Shown in pieces: positions 25,576 to 34,641 of a DNA stretch of 64,000 nt (positions are counted from its first letter, which is position 1; each line of letters starts with the position of its first letter). The translations under genes and the position numbers were made by a program. Source of the stretch: Fischerella sp. PCC 9431 (lineage in GTDB: Bacteria > Cyanobacteriota > Cyanobacteriia > Cyanobacteriales > Nostocaceae); contig NZ_KE650771.1 in NCBI RefSeq assembly GCF_000447295.1, positions 4,168,282 through 4,232,281 of the forward strand, given 5' to 3'. The notes below the pieces were generated by a model. That model was not told the DNA's origin and did no database searches. It saw only the letters and a program-made list of their open reading frames with translations.

Positions 25576-27048
25576 CTAACCTCTAAGCCTTAGCCTAAAC
25601 GGCTGAAAAATTTGGAAGACTTGGATAAAAGACTGTCCGCGTGACTCTTGCACAAAAATGAGTGGTAAAAGTGCAATCAGCCTAAATATAGTGGAGAAAA
25701 CGAACAATCCTAGTAAACCTCCACAAAAATTAATTTGTACGAGAAAACCACCAAGAATTGTACCAAAAGCACCACACACACCAGCAACCGCAGCTATAGT
25801 TGCAAAATATATCGACTGATTTCTCAGTGGTGCAACTTCTAGTTGCATGTTATTACCGCACAAATCAATAGCAGCACCAGTTCCTCCCAAGAAAACGTGT
25901 AACATTGGCAACCAAAGCCACATGTCTTGGGAAGTGTAGCCAATACCCAACCACAATAAAGGTGCGATCGCTACCAAAATTCCCACAAAAAATAGAAGCG
26001 AACGATTGCCGATTTTGTCTGCTAATCTTCCCCAGAGTATCAACATTAACATATTTGCTCCTGCTTGCAGGCTGCTGTAAACAGTTACCCAGCTGATATC
26101 TAAGTTGAGAGTATCTAGCATGTAAAGATTGAAAAAAGGGTTACAAAGATTAACAGCAAACATCCATACACTGAAATAGAGCAAAAACATTAAAAAATTG
26201 GTATCCTTGCGGATGCTCTGCCAAAATTTGGGTTGAGAGATCAAGTTAACATCTGCTATTTGCCTATTGCTGGTGACATCTAAATTTTTTGCATCTGTGA
26301 CCACAGCATTTTGTGCTTGAGGATTGATATCCAACTTAAAGTACTGACAGGCTAAACTCATAACCCCAAACAAAATACCTGTAAACAGTGCTACTCCGTA
26401 ACCTTGGAGAGTACCACCATTCCAATGAGATACAGCAAATCCTGCCATAGGTACACAAATCAAATTAGTCAAGCTAGCAACACTGTTGCGTATGCCAAAA
26501 TATCGACCCCGCAAACGTCGATGCACTAATGTTGCTATCCACGAAAGCCAAGATGCACTCCCTAACCCACCCCAAAGATGGCTGACTAAGACAATCAACA
26601 GTGTGAGTGCGACTAACTGCTGAGAATCAATAAATTTCTGGCTAAAGGCTGCTATACCAATTACTAAAATCAACCAAATCAGTCGAGAAGGTGCATAAAT
26701 CAATAGAGAATACTGACAGCGACTGTGAAAACGTTCTGATATATAAGCACCCAAAGGTTGAATTAAATTTACCACCATCGGGATAGAAGCAAGCAGCCCA
26801 AATGCCATTGGACTAGCACCCAATTCTACCAAAAAATTACTCAATAAAATGCCACCAGTCGTAATGCCAAATATCCCTGCAAATATACCATCTATAGTTG
26901 AAGCTTTCAGGCTAGTACGAATAGCGTCTTTGGGAAATTTGTTTTTTGATTTTGGTATAATCTCAGCAGAAATTGTTGTTTTGACAATTTCAACCTCAGA
27001 AACTTCTGATATCAAAGAGGAAGGGGTTTCAACCTGAGCATTATTCAT
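25576..27048 (-). CDS. Major facilitator superfamily transporter
   Basis: This 490-residue protein has about twelve membrane helices and a polar N-terminal tail of about 45 residues. Typical MFS loop sequence appears between helices 2 and 3 (GAYISERFHSRCQYS) and in the second half as the equivalent GRLADKIGNRS. The substrate cannot be assigned from sequence. It ends convergently with thiS, leaving 44 bases between, and is divergent from the sugar-binding protein gene at 27340. No regulator is adjacent. Confidence 0.85.
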   Translation of the reverse strand: MNNAQVETPSSLISEVSEVEIVKTTISAEIIPKSKNKFPKDAIRTSLKASTIDGIFAGIFGITTGGILLSNFLVELGASPMAFGLLASIPMVVNLIQPLGAYISERFHSRCQYSLLIYAPSRLIWLILVIGIAAFSQKFIDSQQLVALTLLIVLVSHLWGGLGSASWLSWIATLVHRRLRGRYFGIRNSVASLTNLICVPMAGFAVSHWNGGTLQGYGVALFTGILFGVMSLACQYFKLDINPQAQNAVVTDAKNLDVTSNRQIADVNLISQPKFWQSIRKDTNFLMFLLYFSVWMFAVNLCNPFFNLYMLDTLNLDISWVTVYSSLQAGANMLMLILWGRLADKIGNRSLLFFVGILVAIAPLLWLGIGYTSQDMWLWLPMLHVFLGGTGAAIDLCGNNMQLEVAPLRNQSIYFATIAAVAGVCGAFGTILGGFLVQINFCGGLLGLFVFSTIFRLIALLPLIFVQESRGQSFIQVFQIFQPFRLRLRG

Positions 27049-27339
27049 GAACTGAGTAAATTGTTAATGGTTAATCGTTAATTTTTAATTGCCATAAGTT
27101 ATTAGCCTATTAGCGATTAGCTATTTCTCTTTTACATACAGAAAAACTATTTTGTGTTTTTCTTTGCAACTCTATGATTTAGAGAAAGTTAGATATGTCA
27201 AATTTTTGAGACATATGTTTTTTACTCAGTATTAATGCCAATTTTTTGTTATTCTACCCTGTATTTCTAAATAAAGTTTTAATTTTTCCAAAATTCATTC
27301 TACAGTAAGAGAAGCAATCTGAAGAATGTTTGTGATGGG

Positions 27340-28617
27340 GTGATTAAAAGAATTTTGAAAAATGTTGTGGCGTTAATGGTAGCGATCGCTCTTTGTCTGA
27401 TTGGTTGTCAGAACTCACCCTTACCCCGCACCACCACAGCAACCGCTCCAGTCATCCTCAAACTTAGCGGTTGGGGTGCAGATCCGACTGAACAAAAACT
27501 ATTGAAACAGGTACTCAAAGACTTTGAGGCACAGCATCCAGGTATCAGGGTAAAGTATGAGGTCATCGCCGACCATTACATGGATGTAATTAAAACGCGC
27601 TTGATTGGTGAAGCAGCGCCTGATGTCTTCTACCTGGATGCTTTTGAGGCTCCTTTCTTAATGAGCCAGAATGTTTTAGAACCGTTGGATGTTTATATTA
27701 ACCCGGAATTTGACCTAGGTGATTTTGAAGAGACAATACTTAACAGCTTTAAGTACAACAACCACATATATGGTTTACCCAAAGACTACTCTACTTTGGC
27801 TCTTTTTTATAACAAGCAAGCTTTTGTTTGTGCGAGCTTAACAAATCCTCCCACAACATGGGATGAATTGCGTACCTACTCCAAACAGTTGACAGTAGAT
27901 CAAAACCAAGACAACAAAATTGATCAATACGGCTATGGCATCATCCCAGAGTTAGCCCGTCAAGCTTACAAAATCAAAGCCTTTGGTGGACAACTTGTAG
28001 ATGCAAGTGGTTATGCAACTTTTGCTTCGGAAGCGGGGATCAAAGGATTAGAGTTGGTAGTAGATCAGTATCAAAAAGATCATACCGCCGCCCAAAAATC
28101 GGACGTAGGAACAAACTCAGGCAGTGAAATGTTTGGTCAAGGTAAAGTAGCGATGGTGATTGAAGGCAACTGGGCTATTACTTACTTGAAAAAAACTTTT
28201 CCTCAACTTGATTTTGCTACCGCAGAATTACCAAGCATTAACGATAAAAAAGGCACAATGTTATTTACTGTCGCCTACGTCATGAACAAACAAACACCAC
28301 ACAAAACTGAAGCTTGGGAGTTGATTTCCTACCTTACAGGTAAAGAAGGTATGGAAAACTGGACAGCAACAGGCTTTGCTTTGCCGACACGTAAATCAGT
28401 CGCTGAGAAATTAGGTTACGACAAAGATCCGTTGCGATCGCCTTTTGTCACCGGAGTCAGCTATGCTATGCCTTGGCAAGCAGGTAAATACCCCGCCGCA
28501 ATTATGAACAACTTTGATAACCAATTTATTAGTGCTTTACTAGGACAACAACCCCTAGAACAAGCAATGCAACGGGCGCAAACACAAGCAAATAAATTAA
28601 TTCGAGCTATGGAATAA
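27340..28617 (+). CDS. ABC transporter substrate-binding lipoprotein, extracellular family 1 (sugar type)
   Basis: This 425-residue protein has a lipoprotein signal peptide ending LCLIGC, so the mature protein starts at Cys23 and is membrane-tethered outside. It resembles family 1 solute-binding proteins for sugars or sugar derivatives: KLSGWGADPTEQKLLKQVL at the start, DVFYLDAFEAPFL, and the hinge region MVIEGNWAITYLKK. The start is a GTG with purine-rich upstream sequence. No permease or ATPase gene is next to it, so it must pair with subunits encoded elsewhere. The neighbouring DUF2993 gene follows on the same strand. Confidence 0.88.
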   Translation: MIKRILKNVVALMVAIALCLIGCQNSPLPRTTTATAPVILKLSGWGADPTEQKLLKQVLKDFEAQHPGIRVKYEVIADHYMDVIKTRLIGEAAPDVFYLDAFEAPFLMSQNVLEPLDVYINPEFDLGDFEETILNSFKYNNHIYGLPKDYSTLALFYNKQAFVCASLTNPPTTWDELRTYSKQLTVDQNQDNKIDQYGYGIIPELARQAYKIKAFGGQLVDASGYATFASEAGIKGLELVVDQYQKDHTAAQKSDVGTNSGSEMFGQGKVAMVIEGNWAITYLKKTFPQLDFATAELPSINDKKGTMLFTVAYVMNKQTPHKTEAWELISYLTGKEGMENWTATGFALPTRKSVAEKLGYDKDPLRSPFVTGVSYAMPWQAGKYPAAIMNNFDNQFISALLGQQPLEQAMQRAQTQANKLIRAME

Positions 28618-28744
28618 AATAAGATCATTCCACAAATATGCAACACCCACACTTAACCATTAACACAACTAATCTCTAGATAGTTGCTGTTATATTCACA
28701 ATTTGTTACAAAAATACAAAGAACTTCTAGAGACATCAACCCAA

Positions 28745-29539
28745 ATGTTCGGCGGACTTACTGGTTTAACAAATCCAAAAGGCACAGACTGGGGGGAACA
28801 GATGCTCAATACTGTTGCTACCCAAACAATTCGCCATCTGTTCACCAAAAGCGAGTCAGTAGAAGTCTTTGTCCGTTGTCACCCTTCCAGCAAGCTATTG
28901 CAAGGCAGCATCGATAGCTTCACAATGAAAGGTCGTGGCTTGGTTATTCGTAGAGATTTTGCTGCTGAAGAAATTTTTATCGAAACCGATGCGGTTGCTA
29001 TTGACTTTAGCTCTGTTTTAAGTGGCAAACTAAGTCTCAAGCAACCCACCCAGGCGATCGCTCAAGTTGTATTGACAGAAGCAGGTATTAACCAAGCATT
29101 TAAAGCTGAATTAGTTACAAAGCGACTGTTGAATCAATCTCTACCTGCTTTGACTGCATTATCTGGTGGGAAGCCAGTCTCCTTTATTGACGTGCAAGTA
29201 GAACTACTGACGGAAAATCGCCTACGAATTTTGGCAAAAGCGGATTTAGACAACGGTGAACTTGTGCCAATCAATATGACTGTAGCTGTGAGTATCGAAC
29301 GGCGACGGCGTATTTCTTTTACCAATCAAGGAATTGATCTCGAACAAGTACCAGAAGCACAGCGAGAACTCTCGCAAAACTTGAGTTTAGCGTTGGTAGA
29401 AATTCTGGATAACATGGTTGATTTGGATCGCTTTGACTTAGATGGAGTCAAAATGCGGCTAAATCGATTAGAAACCGAAGGAAAACGATTAATTTTCAGT
29501 GGATATGCGGAGATTGAGCGTATACCCCGGAGTGGGTGA
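28745..29539 (+). CDS. DUF2993 (LmeA-like) lipid-binding protein
   Basis: This 264-residue protein resembles the cyanobacterial DUF2993 family, related to the mycobacterial phospholipid-binding LmeA. It shows family stretches MLNTVATQTIRHLFTKSESV, GRGLVIRRDF and the alternating polar-hydrophobic strands expected of a tubular lipid-binding fold. No signal peptide is visible, so it would be cytoplasmic or peripheral. The frame also opens from a TTG at 28703, adding 14 residues; neither start has a strong Shine-Dalgarno. Lipid binding is inferred from the family only. Confidence 0.78.
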   Translation: MFGGLTGLTNPKGTDWGEQMLNTVATQTIRHLFTKSESVEVFVRCHPSSKLLQGSIDSFTMKGRGLVIRRDFAAEEIFIETDAVAIDFSSVLSGKLSLKQPTQAIAQVVLTEAGINQAFKAELVTKRLLNQSLPALTALSGGKPVSFIDVQVELLTENRLRILAKADLDNGELVPINMTVAVSIERRRRISFTNQGIDLEQVPEAQRELSQNLSLALVEILDNMVDLDRFDLDGVKMRLNRLETEGKRLIFSGYAEIERIPRSG

Positions 29540-29563
29540 TACGATTTTGGATTGGAAAACTTT

Positions 29564-29740
29564 TTATAGAGCTAGTCTTTTTCTAAGCTCTACCTCTAGT
29601 TGTTCGTCATTACTAACCACTACCCGCCCTGGTTTGGCTCTGATGATGCTGAGGAAATGCTGAAATGCTTCTTCATCTTGAGGATTAGCTTTGACATATT
29701 CCCGGAGTTCTTTCTCTGACAAATTTAAATAGTCGCTCAT
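29564..29740 (-). CDS. Small DUF6887-type protein
   Basis: This 58-residue protein (MSDYLNLSEKELREYV, then DEEAFQHFLSII) matches the pattern of a very common cyanobacterial small acidic protein annotated DUF6887. GGAGAGGAAATAATAGG precedes the ATG. Its start codon overlaps the stop of the upstream small gene (29737-29899) by an ATGA junction, so the two would be translationally coupled. Function is unknown; the pairing of two tiny genes resembles toxin-antitoxin organisation, which is only an analogy. Confidence 0.75.
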   Translation of the reverse strand: MSDYLNLSEKELREYVKANPQDEEAFQHFLSIIRAKPGRVVVSNDEQLEVELRKRLAL

Positions 29741-29899
29741 CCTATTATTTCCTCTCCGTTACTAAGAATTTCTACTTGAATGGTTTCGCCAATTAAAACT
29801 ACGATTCTGCCTGTTCTTTGATCAAATATTCCGTAGCAGGTTGCTTGTGCGAACGCATAATCGAAAAAAGGCTTTAAGTTGGTCGATGGTCGGTTCCAT
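29737..29899 (-). pseudogene. Frameshifted DUF6888-type small gene
   Basis: From the ATG at 29899 one frame gives MEPTIDQLKAFFRLCVRTSN and then a stop after about 25 codons. The next frame gives ATCYGIFDQRTGRIVVLIGE, then TIQVEILSNGEEIIG, and ends at the ATGA overlap with the DUF6887 gene. Both halves look like DUF6888, the usual upstream partner of DUF6887. The total length of 163 bases is one more than a multiple of three, consistent with a single-base insertion; a run of six T lies near the join. A sequencing error would look the same. Confidence 0.5.
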
Positions 29900-29971
29900 T
29901 ATTTCCTAAAAATCTATGTTTATTTGGATATAATATTGACTCGATTCTTTGTTTTTTGACTGGAGAGGCTA

Positions 29972-31174
29972 ATGGGTCGCGCCAAAAAGGTTGTCCTGGC
30001 ATATTCTGGTGGAGTAGATACATCGGTGTGCATTCCCTACCTCAAGCATGAGTGGGGCGTAGAAGAAGTAATTGCCCTAGCAGCAGACTTGGGACAGGGG
30101 GATGAACTAGAACCAGTCCGAGAAAAAGCCCTGAAATCAGGTGCAAGTGAGTCATTAGTGGCAGATGTTAAAGAGACGTTTGTCAAAGATTATGCATTTC
30201 CTGCCATTCAAGCCAATGCCCTTTACGAAAATCGTTATCCTCTAGCAACAGCCTTAGCTCGTCCGTTGATTGCCAAGGCTTTAGTAGAAACAGCAGAAAT
30301 ATACGGCGCGGATGCGATCGCTCACGGCTGTACTGGTAAAGGTAACGATCAAGTGCGTTTTGATGTATCTATTGCAGCCCTCAACCCCAACCTCAAAATT
30401 CTCGCACCTGCACGGGAATGGGGTATGAGTCGTGAGGAAACTATTGCCTATGGAGAAAACTTTGGCATTCCTGCACCCGTCAAAAAGTCTTCTCCTTACA
30501 GTATTGACCGCAATATGCTAGGTCGGAGTATCGAAGCCGGAATTCTGGAAGATCCCACAGTGGAACCACCAGAAGAAATTTATTTATTAACAAAGGCGAT
30601 CGCTGACACTCCCAACGAACCAGAGTATATTGAAATTGGTTTTATTAGAGGTATTCCTACCAGCCTCAACGGTGAAACAAAAAGACCAATTGAATTAATC
30701 GAACAACTCAACCAAGTTGCAGGAAATCACGGCGTTGGGCGCATCGATATGATTGAAAATCGCTTGGTAGGAATTAAATCGCGCGAAATCTACGAATCTC
30801 CTGCAATGGTAGTGTTAATTCAAGCTCATCGCGATTTAGAAAGTCTGACTCTCACAGCAGATGTTACCCATTACAAACGGGGTATCGAAGAAACTTACAG
30901 CCAAATGATTTACAACGGCTTGTGGTACAGTCCCCTGAAAGCAGCCCTAGATGCTTTTATTCAAAAAACACAAGAGCAAGTATCGGGAACAATTCGAGTC
31001 AAGCTATTTAAGGGTAACACCAGCATTGTTGGGCGTCATTCGCAAAACTCTTTGTATACTCCTGACTTGGCAACCTATGGAGCCGATGACAAGTTTGATC
31101 ATAAGGCAGCCGAAGGTTTTATTTACGTTTGGGGTTTACCAACTCGAATTTGGGCGCAGCAACGCAGGGGATAG
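29972..31174 (+). CDS. argG: Argininosuccinate synthase
   Basis: This 400-residue cytoplasmic enzyme of arginine synthesis joins citrulline and aspartate using ATP. The N-terminal PP-loop motif [15 protein letters not shown] binds ATP. Other conserved pieces are [31 protein letters not shown] and the C-terminal GRHSQNSLY. Length and motifs are normal for the family. GGAGAGG lies upstream of the ATG. It stands alone on the plus strand with low-complexity repeats immediately after its stop. Confidence 0.97.
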   Translation: MGRAKKVVLAYSGGVDTSVCIPYLKHEWGVEEVIALAADLGQGDELEPVREKALKSGASESLVADVKETFVKDYAFPAIQANALYENRYPLATALARPLIAKALVETAEIYGADAIAHGCTGKGNDQVRFDVSIAALNPNLKILAPAREWGMSREETIAYGENFGIPAPVKKSSPYSIDRNMLGRSIEAGILEDPTVEPPEEIYLLTKAIADTPNEPEYIEIGFIRGIPTSLNGETKRPIELIEQLNQVAGNHGVGRIDMIENRLVGIKSREIYESPAMVVLIQAHRDLESLTLTADVTHYKRGIEETYSQMIYNGLWYSPLKAALDAFIQKTQEQVSGTIRVKLFKGNTSIVGRHSQNSLYTPDLATYGADDKFDHKAAEGFIYVWGLPTRIWAQQRRG

Positions 31175-31306
31175 GGGATCGGGCATTGGGCATTGGGCAT
31201 TGGGAGAAGACGCGGTGACGCAGAGAGTAAGTGACGCGGAGAATCTACCAAAAATATTCTCCCTTGTCTCCCTTGTCTCCCTTGTCTCCCTTGTCTCCGT
31301 GTCCTC
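31170..31306. repeat. Composite low-complexity intergenic repeat
   Basis: GGGCATTGGGCATTGGGCATT is followed by GACGCGGTGACGCAGAGAG-like units and then five tandem CTCCCTTGT nonamers. The GACGCGG part belongs to the same palindromic family that is found in frame inside ppc and the gene at 19376. Confidence 0.75.
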
Positions 31307-31936
31307 CTAATCCCCAGTCCCTATTCTCTGTTGCCTAGCTTCTAGCCATAGGGGAATAATAATAAAGGCTGCAAGAATTAATAGGGCTGCGATCGCAAAT
31401 TTACTTACCCAAGCAACCAACTGTTCTAGGGAAACAACAGTACCAGCAAAAAATGCCAGTGTCACCATCACTCCACCCCAGGCAGTTGCCCCGATGATGT
31501 TATAAAAAAAGAATTTTCCAAAAGGCATTCCTGCTATACCAGCCATCGGTGCAGCAAAAATTCTCAATAAGGCTAAGAAGCGCCCAAAAAAAACTGCTTT
31601 TGCTGCATTTTCACTAAATTGCTCTTTTATACTCAACAATCGGGCCTCTGAAAATCTAAACAGGCTGCCGAGTCGCACTAGCATTGGCCAGCCACCAGTT
31701 CTACCAATCCAATAACCGCAAATACCACCAATCGCAGCCCCCGCAACAGCATCACCTAGAACTAGCCAGTAATTTAATTCATGACTACCAGCTAGGAACC
31801 CACCGACGAGGGTTACGGTTTCGCCAGGAATGGGAATGCCCAAGTTCTCTAACAATATTCCGAAAAAAATTGCCCAGTATCCGTAATCATGGGCAATTCT
31901 TTGGATATTTTCTAATGAGATAAATTCCAAAGACAT
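31307..31936 (-). CDS. DedA-family membrane protein
   Basis: This 209-residue inner-membrane protein belongs to the DedA/SNARE-associated (VTT) family, a group of likely lipid flippases or transporters. The signature region is present: ENLGIPIPGETVTLVGGFLAG, GYWIGRTGGW, and FFGRFLALLRIFAAPMAGIAGM with its conserved glycine and arginines. Five or so membrane segments are predicted. DedA proteins have been tied to polyprenyl-phosphate or phospholipid recycling and membrane homeostasis; the particular substrate here is unknown. Confidence 0.9.
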   Translation of the reverse strand: MSLEFISLENIQRIAHDYGYWAIFFGILLENLGIPIPGETVTLVGGFLAGSHELNYWLVLGDAVAGAAIGGICGYWIGRTGGWPMLVRLGSLFRFSEARLLSIKEQFSENAAKAVFFGRFLALLRIFAAPMAGIAGMPFGKFFFYNIIGATAWGGVMVTLAFFAGTVVSLEQLVAWVSKFAIAALLILAAFIIIPLWLEARQQRIGTGD

Positions 31937-32500
31937 TCAGCACCGCAGCCTTTACAAATGTTTACTTTTACTATATCTTGTATTGTCTTTTAGTGGTGTG
32001 TCAATCGAGTCTTTGAAAGACACATAAATTTAATCAAACTCATCAATTCCCCTGAGCCGGGCAGATCTCTAAATTACATTTAGAGAATACTTTTACTCAC
32101 TATTTTAGTTGAATTGCAGGGAAAATAAACTTTTGGAGACACTATACTTAGTGTTATTTTTGCCAAGTATGCATGATTTTTGTATGTTAAGTTTTACCAC
32201 AACAGTAGATGTACAGAAGTAAAACAAAAATTTTTTATGGAAAATTTATAGATCTCCCAGTTATTTATAAAAATTTTGTAAAAAGTACATGTAGTACTAA
32301 AATTCTCAAAGGCTTATGCCTATATTGAGGAAAGATTAAAATAAATTATACGGCGTGAATACTGAAATTATTCGTCTCAACCGTACTACTATAAAGCTAC
32401 CAAATTTTTAGGGAAAGCAGTATTATTACGGTTGATAACAAAGCAGTTTTTATGCCTGTTTTTTTGTTTTTTGATTGACACAATTACCCAGCAAAGATTT
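31937..32500. other. Long AT-rich intergenic region
   Basis: This 564-bp stretch between divergent genes has no ORF I trust. It contains a short dyad AGTACATGTAGTACT (32284-32298) and several A/T runs. It probably carries the promoter and leader of the STAS gene, but no clear -10/-35 pair stands out. Confidence 0.5.
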
Positions 32501-32854
32501 ATGACTCTCACATCAGAACGCCCAATCATCTTGTTTAAGCCTCAAGGACGCATGGATTTAGAAGGTAGTGTGGCTTTCAGTGAAAAGGTGACTGAATTAT
32601 TACCCCAGCGTGGTCAACTCTGGGTGATTGATTTAGCTGAGGTCGATTTTATGGATAGTTCCGGTTTAGTTGCTTTGGTTAATGGATTGAAAGCTGCACG
32701 ACAAAATGGTTGTCGTTTGGTACTGTGCAATGTACAAACACCTGTGAGATTAGTATTAGAATTGACTCAACTTGATTCAGTGTTTGAAATTGTTCACAAT
32801 CAAGAAGAAATATTGGGTTTTGTCAACAAAAATAATTTGTTGTTGGTACGTTAA
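32501..32854 (+). CDS. STAS-domain anti-sigma factor antagonist
   Basis: This 117-residue protein is essentially one STAS domain, as in SpoIIAA/RsbV. The phosphorylation-site region VIDLAEVDFMDSSGLVALV keeps the Asp-Ser-Ser-Gly motif; the serine would be phosphorylated by a partner-switching kinase. In such systems the unphosphorylated protein frees a sigma factor or other target from an anti-sigma kinase. No kinase or phosphatase gene is adjacent. I use the internal ATG because the 23 residues upstream in the same frame look like a hydrophobic artefact of T-rich leader DNA. Confidence 0.88.
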   Translation: MTLTSERPIILFKPQGRMDLEGSVAFSEKVTELLPQRGQLWVIDLAEVDFMDSSGLVALVNGLKAARQNGCRLVLCNVQTPVRLVLELTQLDSVFEIVHNQEEILGFVNKNNLLLVR

Positions 32855-32864
32855 AAGTGCCACT

Positions 32865-33053
32865 TCATACTTGAAAACTAATGGTTAGGTCAAGCAGTGG
32901 CTTTGCAGTACTAGCTTTTGCACTTTCTAGGCTGCTCAAAGTAGCTAGGGTGGAAAACAAATTTTTGATAAACTTTTTGGCTAAAGCTGTTGATTCTCTA
33001 CAATAATTGGTGTTTTGGCTAGTAAGCACTACTGAATCACCAAAAGTATCCAT
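32865..33053 (-). CDS. Possible small protein (uncertain)
   Basis: A 62-codon frame reads MDTFGDSVVLTSQNTNYC, then STALAKKFIKNLFSTL. Just upstream another short frame (33115 to 33029) starts inside the end of the coiled-coil gene and reads like a signal peptide, MLKLILAVSACGMAVAIG. The two overlap in different frames. They may be a single small exported protein broken by a frameshift, two separate tiny genes, or chance. No family was recognised. Confidence 0.3.
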   Translation of the reverse strand: MDTFGDSVVLTSQNTNYCRESTALAKKFIKNLFSTLATLSSLESAKASTAKPLLDLTISFQV

Positions 33054-33107
33054 GATCTATTACCAATTGCAACTGCCATGCCACATGCTGACACAGCCAA
33101 AATAAGT

Positions 33108-33668
33108 TTAAGCATTTTGCACAGTAGAAATATTACCTGCCTCAGATACCATAGGTGGAAAATTCGGTAAATCAATAGCGCTGTGAGAAGTCGTACGAGT
33201 CTTCTGAGCTAAACGATAACTCACACTTTGCAGTTCTGCTTGTAACTGACGGTTTTCTCGTTGTAGCATTGCGACTTTTTCTCTCACCGGAGTCATACGC
33301 TCCTCAAACTTACGGCGATAAATTTGTGGTAATTCCTGTACTACTTGCTCTAACATCCGACTGCGATCGCTCAGTTCTTGCACCGACTGACGCAATTGAT
33401 AAATTTCAGTATCTCGATTGGAAATTTGTTCTTGATAAAAAGCTACTTGTTGTTCAACTGCTTGTAGTTGTTCTCGTAAAGTTTGCAGCTGACTTTGATA
33501 ACGCTCAGACACTTCTGGCTGGGGCATAAAATTAGTATTACCCTTCACCAGTCGGAACAGTTCTTGAGACAGCTGTTGCACTAATTGATCGCGAAGTTGC
33601 AATTCTTGACGCAACTTCGATACTTCTGTAGAGAGAGCTTGAATATTGGAGTTATCAGTTTGGCTCAC
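33108..33668 (-). CDS. Coiled-coil protein, hypothetical
   Basis: This 186-residue protein is predicted to be almost entirely alpha-helical coiled coil from residue 5 to about 155 (heptads such as LSTEVSKLRQELQLRDQLVQ and VAMLQRENRQLQAELQSV), with a disordered tail. No enzymatic motif is present. It sits downstream of rpsF on the same strand at 262 bases and may be separately transcribed. It is a candidate structural or scaffold protein; filamentous cyanobacteria encode several such coiled-coil proteins, and I cannot match it to a named one. Confidence 0.75.
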   Translation of the reverse strand: MSQTDNSNIQALSTEVSKLRQELQLRDQLVQQLSQELFRLVKGNTNFMPQPEVSERYQSQLQTLREQLQAVEQQVAFYQEQISNRDTEIYQLRQSVQELSDRSRMLEQVVQELPQIYRRKFEERMTPVREKVAMLQRENRQLQAELQSVSYRLAQKTRTTSHSAIDLPNFPPMVSEAGNISTVQNA

Positions 33669-33892
33669 AGTGGCAACTAGCTCCGGTGAATAATCTTTCC
33701 CCTTATTAGGTATAAACGCGGTTGTACTGCTTTTGGCTCATACTTCCAAGTACTAGTTAATTTAGCATTCCCGGAGAATTCGGCAAGTAGAAAAAAGAAA
33801 TTTTTTTTACTTTCCTAAAATATAAATAATTAGCTGTTAGTTGTTAGTGGATTTTAGCAAACAAATAATTTATCAACCACTAAGCACTGTGT

Positions 33893-33912
33893 GGGCGCAA
33901 AGCCTTGCGCCC
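33893..33912. repeat. Short perfect palindrome repeat GGGCGCAA-N4-TTGCGCCC
   Basis: Eight-base arms flank AGCC. Variants occur at 62674-62691 (GGGCGCAAAGCTTTGCGC) and near 36573 (GGGGTGCAAGTCCTTGCG), each followed by CTAC-like or CTTTAC sequence. Here it lies 18 bases past the rpsF stop and might also act as a terminator stem, but it has no T-run. Confidence 0.6.
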
Positions 33913-33930
33913 CTACTATCCACTAACTAC

Positions 33931-34251
33931 CTATGCTACTTCGGCAGGAGTTTTTGGCTCTTCTACCTGTTGGTTGAGTGTTAGGTAGCGAATTACTTCC
34001 TCGCTCAAACGCATAGCGCGTTCCAACACAGCAATCATTTTGCCTGGACCAGTGTAGTTCAGTTGGATATATATTCCATCTCTTTGCCTTTGAATTTCAT
34101 AAGCTAAACGACGCTTTCCTCGATTCTGACTTTGAATGTTGTCAGCACCTTGCTCCCGTAGCAAGTTTTCATACTTAGCAATTATTTGCTCTACTTGCTC
34201 ATCACCCAAGTCAGGACGCAAAATGTACATTGTTTCGTAAACTGTTTGCAT
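33931..34251 (-). CDS. rpsF: 30S ribosomal protein S6
   Basis: This 106-residue protein matches bacterial S6 ([20 protein letters not shown], then [20 protein letters not shown]). It binds 16S rRNA with S18 in the platform of the small subunit. The start at 34251 is supported by AAGGAAAT at the right spacing; the longer frame adds 17 unlikely residues. Unlike in many bacteria there is no adjacent rpsR or ssb; S6 standing alone is common in cyanobacteria. Confidence 0.96.
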   Translation of the reverse strand: MQTVYETMYILRPDLGDEQVEQIIAKYENLLREQGADNIQSQNRGKRRLAYEIQRQRDGIYIQLNYTGPGKMIAVLERAMRLSEEVIRYLTLNQQVEEPKTPAEVA

Positions 34252-34641
34252 GGTTTTTATTTCCTTACGGACTATGTGGCTACTGATGTCAATAGTTAGC
34301 AAAAGTATTTTTTATACAAAAAACTAACTATACATACAGCAACAAGGAATTACGATCTTACAGGAAATTTGTCGAAGTGTGAAATCCGAATTTGTGATAT
34401 TTGGAAGTTCTACACAATTTGTGAGCATAGCGTTTTTTAAGAGTGAAATTAAAATATGATCCAACTAAGGAGGTGAAGATAACAATTTTAGATTTTGCGA
34501 AAAGTTTGTAGAGCCGCCTTCTTCGGCTTCCCGCAAGGGTGCGCCAGTTTCCGGCAGTTATTCATTAGTTTATAGACTTTGGACTGTAGACTATTGACTC
34601 TAGAAGCGATTTGATTACAAAAAGAGGTATTTATCAAAGTT
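34252..34641. other. Intergenic region with a perfect Shine-Dalgarno and minimal ORF
   Basis: This 390-bp gap between divergent rpsF and the FAH gene contains AAGGAGGTGA (34467-34476), which is fully complementary to the end of 16S rRNA. It overlaps a six-codon frame, ATG ATC CAA CTA AGG AGG TGA (34456-34476). A GCCTTCTTCGGCTTCCCGC repeat follows. No long gene is seen. Confidence 0.5.

Noticed and set aside
25576-28617. MFS and binding-protein genes considered as one transport system
   Set aside because: They are divergent, and MFS carriers do not use such binding proteins.
32284-32298. GTA...TAC dyad considered as an NtcA site
   Set aside because: The spacing is seven bases instead of eight and no suitable -10 box follows.
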